DNA from: Streptomyces prunicolor NBRC 13075
Lineage (GTDB): Bacteria; Actinomycetota; Actinomycetes; Streptomycetales; Streptomycetaceae
Assembly (NCBI RefSeq): GCF_000367365.1
Contig: NZ_BARF01000140.1
Coordinates: 1-45,846, forward strand
Reading direction: 5' to 3'
DNA: 45,846 bases
Positions within the stretch are counted from its first letter, which is position 1; each line of letters starts with the position of its first letter. A program made the translations under genes and the position numbers. This document shows positions 24,029 to 31,868 of the stretch, one piece after another. Below the pieces are notes generated by a model. The model worked only from the letters and a program-made list of their open reading frames with translations, made no database searches and was not told where the DNA came from.

Positions 24029-25981
24029 TCAGTGGTGACCCTGCGAGCGGGTGAACGACTGGACGTAGCCGTTCGCGGGCGTGCCCACGCCGGTCACGTC
24101 GTCGTAGCCCTTCACCGCGGACAGCGAGCTGTCCTTGCCGAGGCTGCGGACCGAGGTCAGCAGGCCGTCGGTGGCGTCGACGCTGTTGGCGAAGTCCACG
24201 CGCGCCACCGCCAGGCCGGAGCCCGTCGGGTTGTCGGTCACGTCGTGGTAGGCCTTCGTGCCGTACTTGGAGTAGATCGACGGGTTGGCGAAACCGATCG
24301 CCTTGCCGCCGCGCGCCTCCTGGGCCAGGGCCTGGACCGCCGCGATCACCGGGGAGGCGAGCGAGGTGCCGCCGATCCGGTACTCGCTGTACTGCACCGA
24401 ACCGTCGGGGAAGGTCTGCGTCTGGCCGACCTTGAAACCGGTGTTCGGGTCGGCGATCGCCGAGATGTCCGGGACGACGCGGTTGCCGGTGGCGCTGTTG
24501 GCCTTGGCGAGCGCGTCCGGGACGACACCCTTCTGGTAGAAGGGCTCGGCCACCGTCTTGCTGGTGCCGCCGCCCGCGCCCGAGGTGAAGGCGCCGGGGA
24601 AGCTGGTCCAGCTCTTGCCGTCCGTGGACAGCGAGGCCTTCTCGGTGCCCCAGCCGGTCTCCCACAGGTACTTGTCGCCCTTGCCGACCGCCAGCGAGGT
24701 TCCGCCGACCGCCGTCACCCACGCCGAGTTGGCCGGGGTGTCGACCTGCTTCGTACCGGTGTTGGCGACCTCGTCGCCGTTGTCACCGGAGGAGAAGTAG
24801 AAGCCGATGCCCTCGACCGCGCCCAGCTGGAACACCTGGTCGTAGGCGGCCGCGAGGTCCGGGGTCTGGTTGGCCTCGATGTCGCCCCACGAGTTGGAGA
24901 CGATGTCGGCCAGGTGGTTGTCGACGACCTTGCTGAGCGAGTCGAGCAGATCGTCGTCGAAGCAGGACGCGGCACCCACGTACGTGATGTTCGCGTCCGG
25001 CGCCACCGCGTGCACGGCCTCGACGTCGAGGGTCTCCTCGCCGTACCAGCCGGACGCGTCACAGGCCTCGGTCTGCGTGTAGTCCGAGGGCAGCACCTGC
25101 TTCAACTGACTGGTGGAGTACTTCTGGTCGCCGTGGTTCTTCGCGTAGGTGGCCGCGTCGAAGGCGATCGTCGGCGAGGCGTAGGCGTCGGTGATGGCGA
25201 CGCGCACGCCCTTGCCCGTGTACTTGCCCGCACCGTAGGCCGCACGCAGCTGCTTGCCGGTGTAGCCCTGGACGGCGTACGGGATCTTCTTGCCGTACGC
25301 CGACGGCAGGGTGGTCGCCGTGTTCGAGCCGTAGTACGAGGAGAACGGACCGGCGTTCTTGAACGCCGCCCCCGGCCCCGGCAGCGTGTCGTCGTGGCTC
25401 GCCGTGTGCGGCGCGTTGTCCAGACCGGTCACGGTCAGGACGGCACCGTTGAGGCTGTCCGGCGCGGAGGCCGTCTTCGACGGGGCGCGGTAGGTCTTCG
25501 CGCCCTTCGAGTAGTTGTGCAGCGAGGTGCTGAACGCCTTCTCGACCGCGGCCACGTCACCGGAGACCGTGACGTAGTGCTGCGTGGTGCCGGTGACCTT
25601 CAGCCCGGCGGACTTCAGCCAGGACTTGACGGCGGTCACCTGGGCCGTCGTGGCGCCGAAGCGCTGCTGCACCTGAGCGGCGCTCAGGTACTTGCCGTAC
25701 AGGGCCGAACTCGGGTCCGAGACGGACTTGGCGTACGCCGCGAGGCCGGAGGCATCCCGGCCGGCGAGGTAGACCCGGGCGGAGACCTTGGAGCTGTCGG
25801 AGGTCGCTCCCTTGTCCGCCTTGGCCGTCGCCCACGCGGGCTTGGTGCCCGCGAGCGTGTCCCGGCCCGGGCTGTCCGCGGCGTGCGCCGCGGGTATGCC
25901 GAGCGCCAGCGCCCCGGCGATCATGGGCAGTGTCGCTGCCATGCTCACGCCGGCGCGCCTGGTGGCGCGATTGGATCTCAT
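24029..25981 (-). CDS. Secreted sedolisin (S53 pro-kumamolisin-type) serine protease
   Basis: This 650-residue preproprotein has a signal peptide ending near AHA (residues 32-34) and a pro-kumamolisin activation domain (about 60-200). The S53 catalytic domain shows Glu-Asp in GEETLD (E315, D319), SNSWGD for the oxyanion Asp region and the nucleophile in GGTSLASP (S540). The family cleaves proteins outside the cell, usually at acidic pH, and activates itself. The ATG at 25981 follows GGGGG. A TTGACT box and a 13-bp palindrome lie upstream and a strong terminator follows. No further C-terminal binding domain is visible. Confidence 0.93.
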   Translation of the reverse strand: MRSNRATRRAGVSMAATLPMIAGALALGIPAAHAADSPGRDTLAGTKPAWATAKADKGATSDSSKVSARVYLAGRDASGLAAYAKSVSDPSSALYGKYLSAAQVQQRFGATTAQVTAVKSWLKSAGLKVTGTTQHYVTVSGDVAAVEKAFSTSLHNYSKGAKTYRAPSKTASAPDSLNGAVLTVTGLDNAPHTASHDDTLPGPGAAFKNAGPFSSYYGSNTATTLPSAYGKKIPYAVQGYTGKQLRAAYGAGKYTGKGVRVAITDAYASPTIAFDAATYAKNHGDQKYSTSQLKQVLPSDYTQTEACDASGWYGEETLDVEAVHAVAPDANITYVGAASCFDDDLLDSLSKVVDNHLADIVSNSWGDIEANQTPDLAAAYDQVFQLGAVEGIGFYFSSGDNGDEVANTGTKQVDTPANSAWVTAVGGTSLAVGKGDKYLWETGWGTEKASLSTDGKSWTSFPGAFTSGAGGGTSKTVAEPFYQKGVVPDALAKANSATGNRVVPDISAIADPNTGFKVGQTQTFPDGSVQYSEYRIGGTSLASPVIAAVQALAQEARGGKAIGFANPSIYSKYGTKAYHDVTDNPTGSGLAVARVDFANSVDATDGLLTSVRSLGKDSSLSAVKGYDDVTGVGTPANGYVQSFTRSQGHH

Positions 25982-26091
25982 AAAACCCCCTGCTATGCGG
26001 TTCGACGCATGGAGTGGTTGGTCGTCGTCGATCCGTGCGGAACCCGCGGCGGGAGGGTCCGGGATGGATCACACGTGGGGCCACTCTTTCG

Positions 26092-26126
26092 ATGAACCGT
26101 TCATGCCAGGGGAACGCAAAAGTCAA
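26092..26126 (-). promoter_or_regulatory. Possible promoter and operator of the sedolisin gene
   Basis: TTGACT (26126-26121) resembles a -35 hexamer, but the -10 at the expected distance is poor. The palindrome ATGAACCGTTCAT (26092-26104) overlaps that position. It could bind a regulator that compensates for the weak -10. Confidence 0.35.
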
Positions 26127-26206
26127 GAGAAGCCCAAGGAACCGTCACCCAGGGCGAATTGGGGGCTTTTTTCCTTACGGCCGTGTAACGAACGACCGGG
26201 GATGCT

Positions 26207-26836
26207 TTACGAACGCGCTTTTGCGCCACGCGCCTTGAGCATGTCGGCCATCAACTGGATCTCCGACTGCTGCGCGTCCACCATCCCCTGCGCCAGCCGC
26301 TTCTCCACCCCCACCCGGCACTTCTCCACGCACCCCTCGGCCATGTGGATACCGCCCTTGTGGTGGTCCGTCATGAGCTGCAGGAAGAGCACCTCGGCGG
26401 GCTTGCCGCTCAGCGTGTTCAGCTTCTTCAGCTCGGTGTTGGTCGCCATCCCCGGCATCAGCGCGCCGTCCTTGCCGGACGCCATGTCACCCATGCCCAT
26501 CCAGGTCATCGGCGGGTCCGCGGACACCTTCGGCAGCCCCCACAGGTCCAACCAGCCCAGCAGCATGCCCCGTTGATTGGCCTGCGTCTGCGCGATGTCG
26601 TATGCAAGGCGCCGCACCTCGACGTTCTTCGTACGGTCCCGCACGATGTACGACATCTCGACGGCCTGCTGGTGATGGACCGCCATGTCCCGCGCGAAGC
26701 CCGCGTCCGCCGAATCGGCCGTAGGAGCAGGGGAGTTGCTCGACCCGCCACCGTCCTCGGCGACCGCGTACGTGATCGCGCCGGCCGCGACGAGCGCCGT
26801 CGCCGCGGCCCCCGCGATCAGAGCCGCGGACCTCAC
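26207..26836 (-). CDS. DUF305-domain secreted or membrane-anchored protein
   Basis: The start is GTG 26836, overlapping the TGA of the upstream DUF3105 gene as GTGA, so the two are co-translated. The 209-residue product has an N-terminal hydrophobic segment (about 5-28) followed by a four-helix DUF305 region. Its His motifs are MAVHHQQAVEMS and TDHHKGGIHMAEG, both typical of the family, and methionines are frequent (MTWMGMGDM). DUF305 proteins resemble ferritin-like or metal-binding bundles, with copper suspected in some relatives; metal binding here is inference. Two cysteines (CVEKC) lie near the C-terminus. Confidence 0.88.
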   Translation of the reverse strand: MRSAALIAGAAATALVAAGAITYAVAEDGGGSSNSPAPTADSADAGFARDMAVHHQQAVEMSYIVRDRTKNVEVRRLAYDIAQTQANQRGMLLGWLDLWGLPKVSADPPMTWMGMGDMASGKDGALMPGMATNTELKKLNTLSGKPAEVLFLQLMTDHHKGGIHMAEGCVEKCRVGVEKRLAQGMVDAQQSEIQLMADMLKARGAKARS

Positions 26837-27504
26837 TGCGACAGCCCGCCCGTGCACGCGGCGCCCGGCTCCGGTGTCTGACTGCCCTGCACGAACTTCT
26901 CGAAGAACGAGTTCACGGCCGGGTCGCTCGCGCTCTTCACGGTCCGCTGGTGCCCCCACGCCGACAGCATGATCGGGTCCTTCTGGCTGTCGTACGGGCT
27001 CATCAGCGAGTACGGCGTCGACTTCACCTTCGTCGCGAGCGCCTTCACGTCGGCCGCCGAGGCCTTCTTGTTGTACGTCACCCAGACCGCGCCGTGCTCC
27101 AGCGCGTGCACCGCGTTCTCGTCCTTGACGGACTTGGTGTAGACGTCGCCGTTGCAGTTCAGCCAGACCGGGTTGTGGTTGCCGCCGACCGGCGGGTGCA
27201 TCGGGTAGTTCACCGTGCTGGTGACGTGGGTGCGGCCCAGCGTGCCCTTCCACGTGTTCACGCCGTCCGAGCCCGCGACGAAGTGCCCCGAAGCGGAGTT
27301 CTTCGAGTCGCTCGCCGAACCGTCCTTCTTGCCGGACTGCGCGTGCACGACCGCGACCCCGCCGACGACGAGACCGGCGACGACCACCGCGCTCGCCGCG
27401 ATCTTCACGATCCGGGTGCGTCGCTCGCGGGACTGCTCGGCGCGCCGCATCTCCTCGATGCGGGCCTTGCGCGCCGCGGTACCGGTGTTCTTGGCGGAAC
27501 CCAT
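26833..27504 (-). CDS. DUF3105-domain membrane-anchored protein
   Basis: This 223-residue protein has a basic cytoplasmic start, one membrane segment (about 34-55) and an extracytoplasmic DUF3105 domain. Family landmarks are YPMHPPVGGNHNPVW and AVHALEHGAVWVTY. A glycine-serine-rich linker (about 57-75) precedes the domain. AAAGGA lies before the ATG at 27504. It overlaps the DUF305 gene by four bases, and this pair recurs in actinobacteria. The conserved His residues suggest metal binding outside the membrane. No biochemical role is known to me. Confidence 0.88.
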   Translation of the reverse strand: MGSAKNTGTAARKARIEEMRRAEQSRERRTRIVKIAASAVVVAGLVVGGVAVVHAQSGKKDGSASDSKNSASGHFVAGSDGVNTWKGTLGRTHVTSTVNYPMHPPVGGNHNPVWLNCNGDVYTKSVKDENAVHALEHGAVWVTYNKKASAADVKALATKVKSTPYSLMSPYDSQKDPIMLSAWGHQRTVKSASDPAVNSFFEKFVQGSQTPEPGAACTGGLSQ

Positions 27505-27865
27505 GCGATGTGTGTCCTTTTGGGGGAAGGGACGGGACTTGAGGGAGGGGACGGGACGGTCGGGACCTACTGATCGTAGTGGGGAGGAACACGTTCTCGT
27601 AGGCCGCCCACAGCAAAGTCAGGGGAACACCAGGGTCACCCCCGGACCAGGCATTACGAATGTCAGTCCGAGCAGGCAATATGGTCACCAGAGGGGCAAC
27701 AGCGCAGGACACCCGCCGTACGCGAGCCGTTCAGCCCGAGGACGGCCTGCCGATCAAGGTCGGCAACGCGCACGAAATGGTGTTGTGGTGGGATGCTCAG
27801 GTGCCCGACCGCCTCCTGCGGTACGAGGACAGGCGGCCTGACCAGCAAGGATGGGGAAGCGGAAG
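27505..27865. other. 361-bp divergent region between DUF3105 and glutamine synthetase genes
   Basis: No convincing gene or palindrome was found. CAATAT near 27682 is the most -10-like sequence for the glutamine synthetase gene. A GlnR-type site (GTnAC-n6-GnAAC) was looked for by eye and not found in good form. One plus-strand frame here runs on into the synthetase gene in another phase and is judged spurious. Confidence 0.4.
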
Positions 27866-29227
27866 ATGGACAAGCAGCAGGAGTTCGTGCTCCGGACGTT
27901 GGAGGAGCGCGACATCCGGTTCGTACGGCTGTGGTTCACGGACGTGCTGGGCTTCCTCAAGTCCGTCGCCGTGGCCCCCGCCGAGCTGGAACAGGCCTTC
28001 GACGAGGGCATCGGCTTCGACGGCTCCGCGATCGAGGGCTTCGCCCGGGTCTACGAGTCGGACATGATCGCCAAGCCGGACCCCTCCACCTTCCAGGTCC
28101 TGCCGTGGCGCGCGGAGGCCCCCGGCACGGCCCGCATGTTCTGCGACATCCTCATGCCGGACGGCTCCCCGTCCTTCGCGGACCCGCGCTACGTGCTGAA
28201 GCGAGCCCTCGCCAAGACCTCCGACCTGGGCTTCACCTTCTACACCCACCCGGAGATCGAGTTCTTCCTCCTGAAGGACCGCCCCCTGGACGGCTCCCGC
28301 CCGACGCCGGCCGACAACTCCGGCTACTTCGACCACACCCCGCAGAACGTGGGCATGGACTTCCGCCGCCAGGCGATCACCATGCTGGAGTCGATGGGCA
28401 TCTCGGTCGAGTTCTCCCACCACGAGGGCGCCCCGGGCCAGCAGGAAATTGATCTGAGGTACGCGGACGCACTGTCGACCGCGGACAACATCATGACGTT
28501 CCGCCTGGTCATGAAGCAGGTGGCGCTGGAGCAGGGCGTGCAGGCGACGTTCATGCCGAAGCCGTTCTCGGAACACCCGGGCAGCGGAATGCACACCCAC
28601 CTGTCGTTGTTCGAGGGCGACCGGAACGCGTTCTACGAGTCCGGCTCGGAGTACCAGCTCTCCAAGGTCGGCCGCTCCTTCATCGCGGGCCTGCTGAAGC
28701 ACGCGGGCGAGATCTCCGCCATCACCAACCAGTGGGTCAACTCCTACAAGCGCATCTGGGGCGGCTCCGAGCGCACCGCGGGCGCCGGTGGTGAGGCCCC
28801 CTCGTACATCTGCTGGGGCCACAACAACCGCAGCGCCCTGGTCCGCGTCCCGATGTACAAGCCCGGCAAGACCGGCTCCGCGCGCGTGGAGGTCCGCTCC
28901 CTGGACTCGGGCGCGAACCCGTACCTGGCCTACGCCCTCCTCCTGGCCTCCGGCCTCAAGGGCATCGAAGAGGGCTACGAACTCCCCCCGGGCGCCGAGG
29001 ACGACGTCTGGGCCCTCTCCGACGCGGAACGCCGCGCGATGGGCATCGAGCCCCTGCCCCAGAACCTGGGCGAGGCCCTGACCCTGATGGAGCGCAGCGA
29101 CCTCGTCGCCGAGACCCTGGGCGAGCACGTCTTCGACTTCTTCCTGCGCAACAAGCGGCAGGAGTGGGAGGAGTACCGCTCCGAGGTCACGGCGTTTGAG
29201 CTGCGGAAGAACCTGCCGGTGCTGTAG
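27866..29227 (+). CDS. glnA2: Type I glutamine synthetase-like enzyme, GlnA2 type
   Basis: The 453-residue length and sequence agree with the actinobacterial GlnA2 branch, shown in S. coelicolor to act as a gamma-glutamylpolyamine synthetase rather than in bulk ammonium assimilation. GS motifs are visible: GFDGSAIEGF, FYTHPEIEFFL (metal-binding Glu), HEGAPGQQEID, GSGMHTHLSLF, then NSYKRIWGG and RVEVRSLDSGANPYLA. A YELPP stretch lies near the position where GlnE modifies Tyr in GlnA, so adenylylation cannot be excluded. ATG 27866 was chosen over ATG 27851 because GGGGAAG sits 7 bases before it. The gene is monocistronic, with glnE about 7.6 kb away. Confidence 0.88.
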   Translation: MDKQQEFVLRTLEERDIRFVRLWFTDVLGFLKSVAVAPAELEQAFDEGIGFDGSAIEGFARVYESDMIAKPDPSTFQVLPWRAEAPGTARMFCDILMPDGSPSFADPRYVLKRALAKTSDLGFTFYTHPEIEFFLLKDRPLDGSRPTPADNSGYFDHTPQNVGMDFRRQAITMLESMGISVEFSHHEGAPGQQEIDLRYADALSTADNIMTFRLVMKQVALEQGVQATFMPKPFSEHPGSGMHTHLSLFEGDRNAFYESGSEYQLSKVGRSFIAGLLKHAGEISAITNQWVNSYKRIWGGSERTAGAGGEAPSYICWGHNNRSALVRVPMYKPGKTGSARVEVRSLDSGANPYLAYALLLASGLKGIEEGYELPPGAEDDVWALSDAERRAMGIEPLPQNLGEALTLMERSDLVAETLGEHVFDFFLRNKRQEWEEYRSEVTAFELRKNLPVL

Positions 29228-29250
29228 CCGGGGGCTTCATTTCCGCAGGC

Positions 29251-29883
29251 TCACTTGTCGGTCGGCAGCTTCGCGGTGATCGATCGGGCGGCCCCGGCCA
29301 CCTTGTCGTCCGACACGGTGGCCGGGGCCGACGGCGTGCTCGTGGCGGTCGCGTAGGTCAACACCCAGGTCCGGGACCCCGCGTTCCACACGACGAAGGT
29401 GAGCTGCTGCTTCGACTGGGTCTGGTAGGCGGTTTCGCGGAACGCCTGTCGGCCCAGGGCGTCCACCGTGTCGACCTGTACGTCGCGCATGCCGGCCGAG
29501 GACGGGTTCGCGCTCAGATTGTGGGCGGCGGACAGTTCGGCGGCGTAGGTGCGGGACGCCGGGGTGAGGTTCAGCGTCGAGCGGCCGTCGGCGGAGGTGT
29601 AGTCGCAGACGTCCGGGGCGGCGCCCTTGTTGGGGCCGACCCGGGCCGCGAACCGGGCGTCGGGGACGATCCGCTGGGCGACGCCCGTGGTCAGGACGGT
29701 GCACAGCTGCGACGGCGGCAGCGTCCTCACCGAAGGTGTGGGGCTGGGCGCGGTGGTGGTGACAGTCGTAGCCGCGGCCGACTGGGTGGAGCGGGCGGTG
29801 CTGTCGCACGCGGCGAGCAGACCGCAGGCGAGCACGGTGAGCGAACCGGCGGCAGCACGGAAGAGACGACGACGCACGATCAT
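29251..29883 (-). CDS. Lipoprotein, DUF3558-like
   Basis: This 210-residue protein has a classical lipobox LLAAC (Cys26) after a basic n-region, so it should be anchored to the outer face of the membrane. A Thr/Ser/Pro-rich linker (27-52) follows. The globular part has PPSQLCTVLT, PDVCDYTSADGRSTLNLTP and ends in a helix that includes AGAARSITAKLPTD. The pair of cysteines and the layout resemble DUF3558 lipoproteins of actinomycetes, whose role is unknown. The gene is convergent with glnA2, 23 bp apart, and has its own promoter region with no clear ribosome site. Confidence 0.75.
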   Translation of the reverse strand: MIVRRRLFRAAAGSLTVLACGLLAACDSTARSTQSAAATTVTTTAPSPTPSVRTLPPSQLCTVLTTGVAQRIVPDARFAARVGPNKGAAPDVCDYTSADGRSTLNLTPASRTYAAELSAAHNLSANPSSAGMRDVQVDTVDALGRQAFRETAYQTQSKQQLTFVVWNAGSRTWVLTYATATSTPSAPATVSDDKVAGAARSITAKLPTDK

Positions 29884-29932
29884 GGGGATCAGGTCCTATG
29901 GGTCGGGCGGAGCGAGAAACGTTGAGACAGCC

Positions 29933-29962
29933 GAGGCACCTCGCCGAACGGCCAGGTGCCTC
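29933..29962 (-). terminator. Stem-loop after the 230-aa secreted protein gene
   Basis: GAGGCACCT (29933-29941) and AGGTGCCTC (29954-29962) form a perfect 9-bp stem with a 12-base loop. It lies 22 bp downstream of the secreted protein gene (minus strand). Confidence 0.55.
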
Positions 29963-29984
29963 AGTGGAAGCGGAAGCCGACTGA

Positions 29985-30677
29985 TCACTTCCAGACGTTG
30001 TACGTCCCGTAGTCGCTGACCTTGAGGTTGGTCGCCCAACTGCCCCAGCGCTCGTTCGGGGACCAGGTGTACTCGAACGCCTTGCCGTTCGGGTTGCTCG
30101 GGCTCGGCAGGCACTTCGCGCCGGTCGAGTGGTAGATGCCCTGGTAGACGCCCTGTGTCCAGCGGCGCTGCACGACCTGGATCGGCTGGGCGAACTGTCC
30201 CGGGCTCAGGTTGGTCGTGAAGGTGTACGAGGTGGTGGTGGAGCCGCTGCGGGTGTAGGAGGGGGTGATCTCATCGAGGAACGAGCCGACCTTGGGGATC
30301 GGGATCTTGATGCTGAGACCGACCGACGCCTGCCAGCCCGTCGTCTTCGACTGCTGCCAGGCGTAGGAGCAGCTCGGGACGTTCCACGGGCACTGGAACG
30401 TCGGGCCCCGCCATATCCAGTCCTGCCAGGTGTTGTTGGCCTGCTGCACGCTCACCGACTGCGTCTGGTGGTCGGTGGACCAGTTGCCGGCCATGTCGTG
30501 CGACGAGTTCTCCGAGTTCTGCAGGCACTCCTGGCCCGCCGCCGAGGCGACCCCGGGGGACACGAGCAGCACCATCGGTGCCAGCGCCAGCGTCGCCAGC
30601 CCCATCCACTTCTTGCTTGTCTTCTTCCGTGCGACCACGGAATCCCCACTACGGCGCGTGCCGGCGTTGACCGTCAC
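29985..30677 (-). CDS. Secreted protein of unknown family, 230 aa
   Basis: GTG 30677 was chosen because GAGGAG lies 6 bases upstream; a GTG about a dozen codons inside is an alternative. A signal peptide runs to about ASAAG (near residue 48). The mature part is about 180 residues, low in Lys and rich in Trp, Thr, Ser and Gln. It has four cysteines (GQECLQN, FQCPWNVPSC, AKCLPSP), which suggests two disulfides, and an IKIPIPKVGSFLDEI segment. The composition resembles beta-rich secreted or toxin-like proteins. I do not recognise a family. The gene is single, with its own terminator. Confidence 0.75.
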   Translation of the reverse strand: MTVNAGTRRSGDSVVARKKTSKKWMGLATLALAPMVLLVSPGVASAAGQECLQNSENSSHDMAGNWSTDHQTQSVSVQQANNTWQDWIWRGPTFQCPWNVPSCSYAWQQSKTTGWQASVGLSIKIPIPKVGSFLDEITPSYTRSGSTTTSYTFTTNLSPGQFAQPIQVVQRRWTQGVYQGIYHSTGAKCLPSPSNPNGKAFEYTWSPNERWGSWATNLKVSDYGTYNVWK

Positions 30678-30848
30678 CCTTGTCTCCTCTGCGTCGTGCG
30701 CCGGCAGCGAACGCCGGGCGTCTGACACCGAGATTCGACGCCGGGGAGTTGTTCGGACACCCGCCTCCCGGGGCCAATCAATTGCCTGACCTGCGGCTGC
30801 GGCATAGTTCACCCGCCCGTCACAGCGCCGTCGCACAGCTGTCGAGCG

Positions 30849-31868
30849 CTACCTCAGGAACGCCGGAGACACCGCCGCGCCGCTGATCCGCCGCGCCCTG
30901 CCCGAGCCGTCCGCCGGCACGCTGTACAGATCGGCGCCGTAGTCACCGGGCATGGCGTAGACGATCGTGTGGTCGTCGCGCCAGACGGCCTGGTCGTCGA
31001 CGCTCCTCGGCTCCGCCAGTGATGTCTCGCGCATCGTGCGGAGGTCGAGGACGTACAGATGCCAAGGGGCGTCCTTCGGAAGGCCCTTCACGCGTTTCTT
31101 GTACGCGATGCGCGTGCCGTCGGGGGAGAGGGACGGGCATTCGACGTTGGTGTGGAGCGTGGTGACCGTCCGCGTGCGCAGGTCGCCCCGCACCAGATAC
31201 GTGCTGCCCTTCGTCGCCAGCGTCGCGTAGAACGTGCGGTCGTCCGCCGCGAAGGTCACACCCCAGAAGTTGACGTCGGCGGACCGGTAGGCGTGGCCGT
31301 CCTTGAGGATGCGGAACGACTCCAACGTCGGGATCAGCTTCCCCGTCCTCGTGTTCACGATCGCCGCCCGCGTCGAGAAGTTCGTCCCCGCGTAAGAGTC
31401 GCCGCCCACAAAGGCGGTCCATGCCGCGAAGTGGCCCGTGGGGGAGACGCGGGCGCGGGAGGGGATGCCGGGGACGTCGTAACGGGCCGTCTCCTTGAGG
31501 TGGGCGTCGAGGATCAGCGCGCGGTACGTGTCCGTGACCGTGCCGTGGACCGCCTGGAGGCAGACCCCGGTGCCCGAACTGGCGTAGAAACGGAGGCACT
31601 TGAGGCCGGAGGCGGTGCGGGGACCGGAGGGGGTGGCGGCGGGGACCGTGGTGAGTTCGTCGCGGTGCGGGCCCCAGGCCATGTTGCGGAACACCATGGT
31701 GCCGGGCGCGGTGAGCGTGATCCTGCCCGCGGTGATCTTCGGGCCGCCGGGCTGGGTCTCGTTCCGTCGCTCGGACCGGGCCGACGCGTGCAGGACCGAG
31801 GCCACCGCCACTACGGCGAGTGCGGCTACGGCGGCGACGAGGACCAGGATGCGGTTGCGCAGGGTCAT
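30849..31868 (-). CDS. Membrane-anchored TolB/WD40-like beta-propeller protein
   Basis: This 339-residue protein has an N-terminal membrane anchor (about 6-27) and blade-like repeats such as ARVSPTGHFAAWTAF, CPSLSPDGTRIAYKKRV and VYAMPGDYGADLYSVPADG. These are the SPDGxxIAY motifs of TolB/PD40 propellers. It is probably extracytoplasmic. Its ATG overlaps the TGA of the MFS gene (ATGA, 31865-31868), which places it third in a coupled operon after the phosphoesterase and the MFS protein. It may be a binding or scaffolding partner; no enzymatic motif is seen. Confidence 0.82.
   Translation of the reverse strand: MTLRNRILVLVAAVAALAVVAVASVLHASARSERRNETQPGGPKITAGRITLTAPGTMVFRNMAWGPHRDELTTVPAATPSGPRTASGLKCLRFYASSGTGVCLQAVHGTVTDTYRALILDAHLKETARYDVPGIPSRARVSPTGHFAAWTAFVGGDSYAGTNFSTRAAIVNTRTGKLIPTLESFRILKDGHAYRSADVNFWGVTFAADDRTFYATLATKGSTYLVRGDLRTRTVTTLHTNVECPSLSPDGTRIAYKKRVKGLPKDAPWHLYVLDLRTMRETSLAEPRSVDDQAVWRDDHTIVYAMPGDYGADLYSVPADGSGRARRISGAAVSPAFLR

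Noticed and set aside
27660..28067. Possible small gene overlapping the start of the glutamine synthetase gene
   Set aside because: It overlaps the synthetase by about 200 bp in another phase and becomes Ser/Arg-rich there, typical of a shadow frame.
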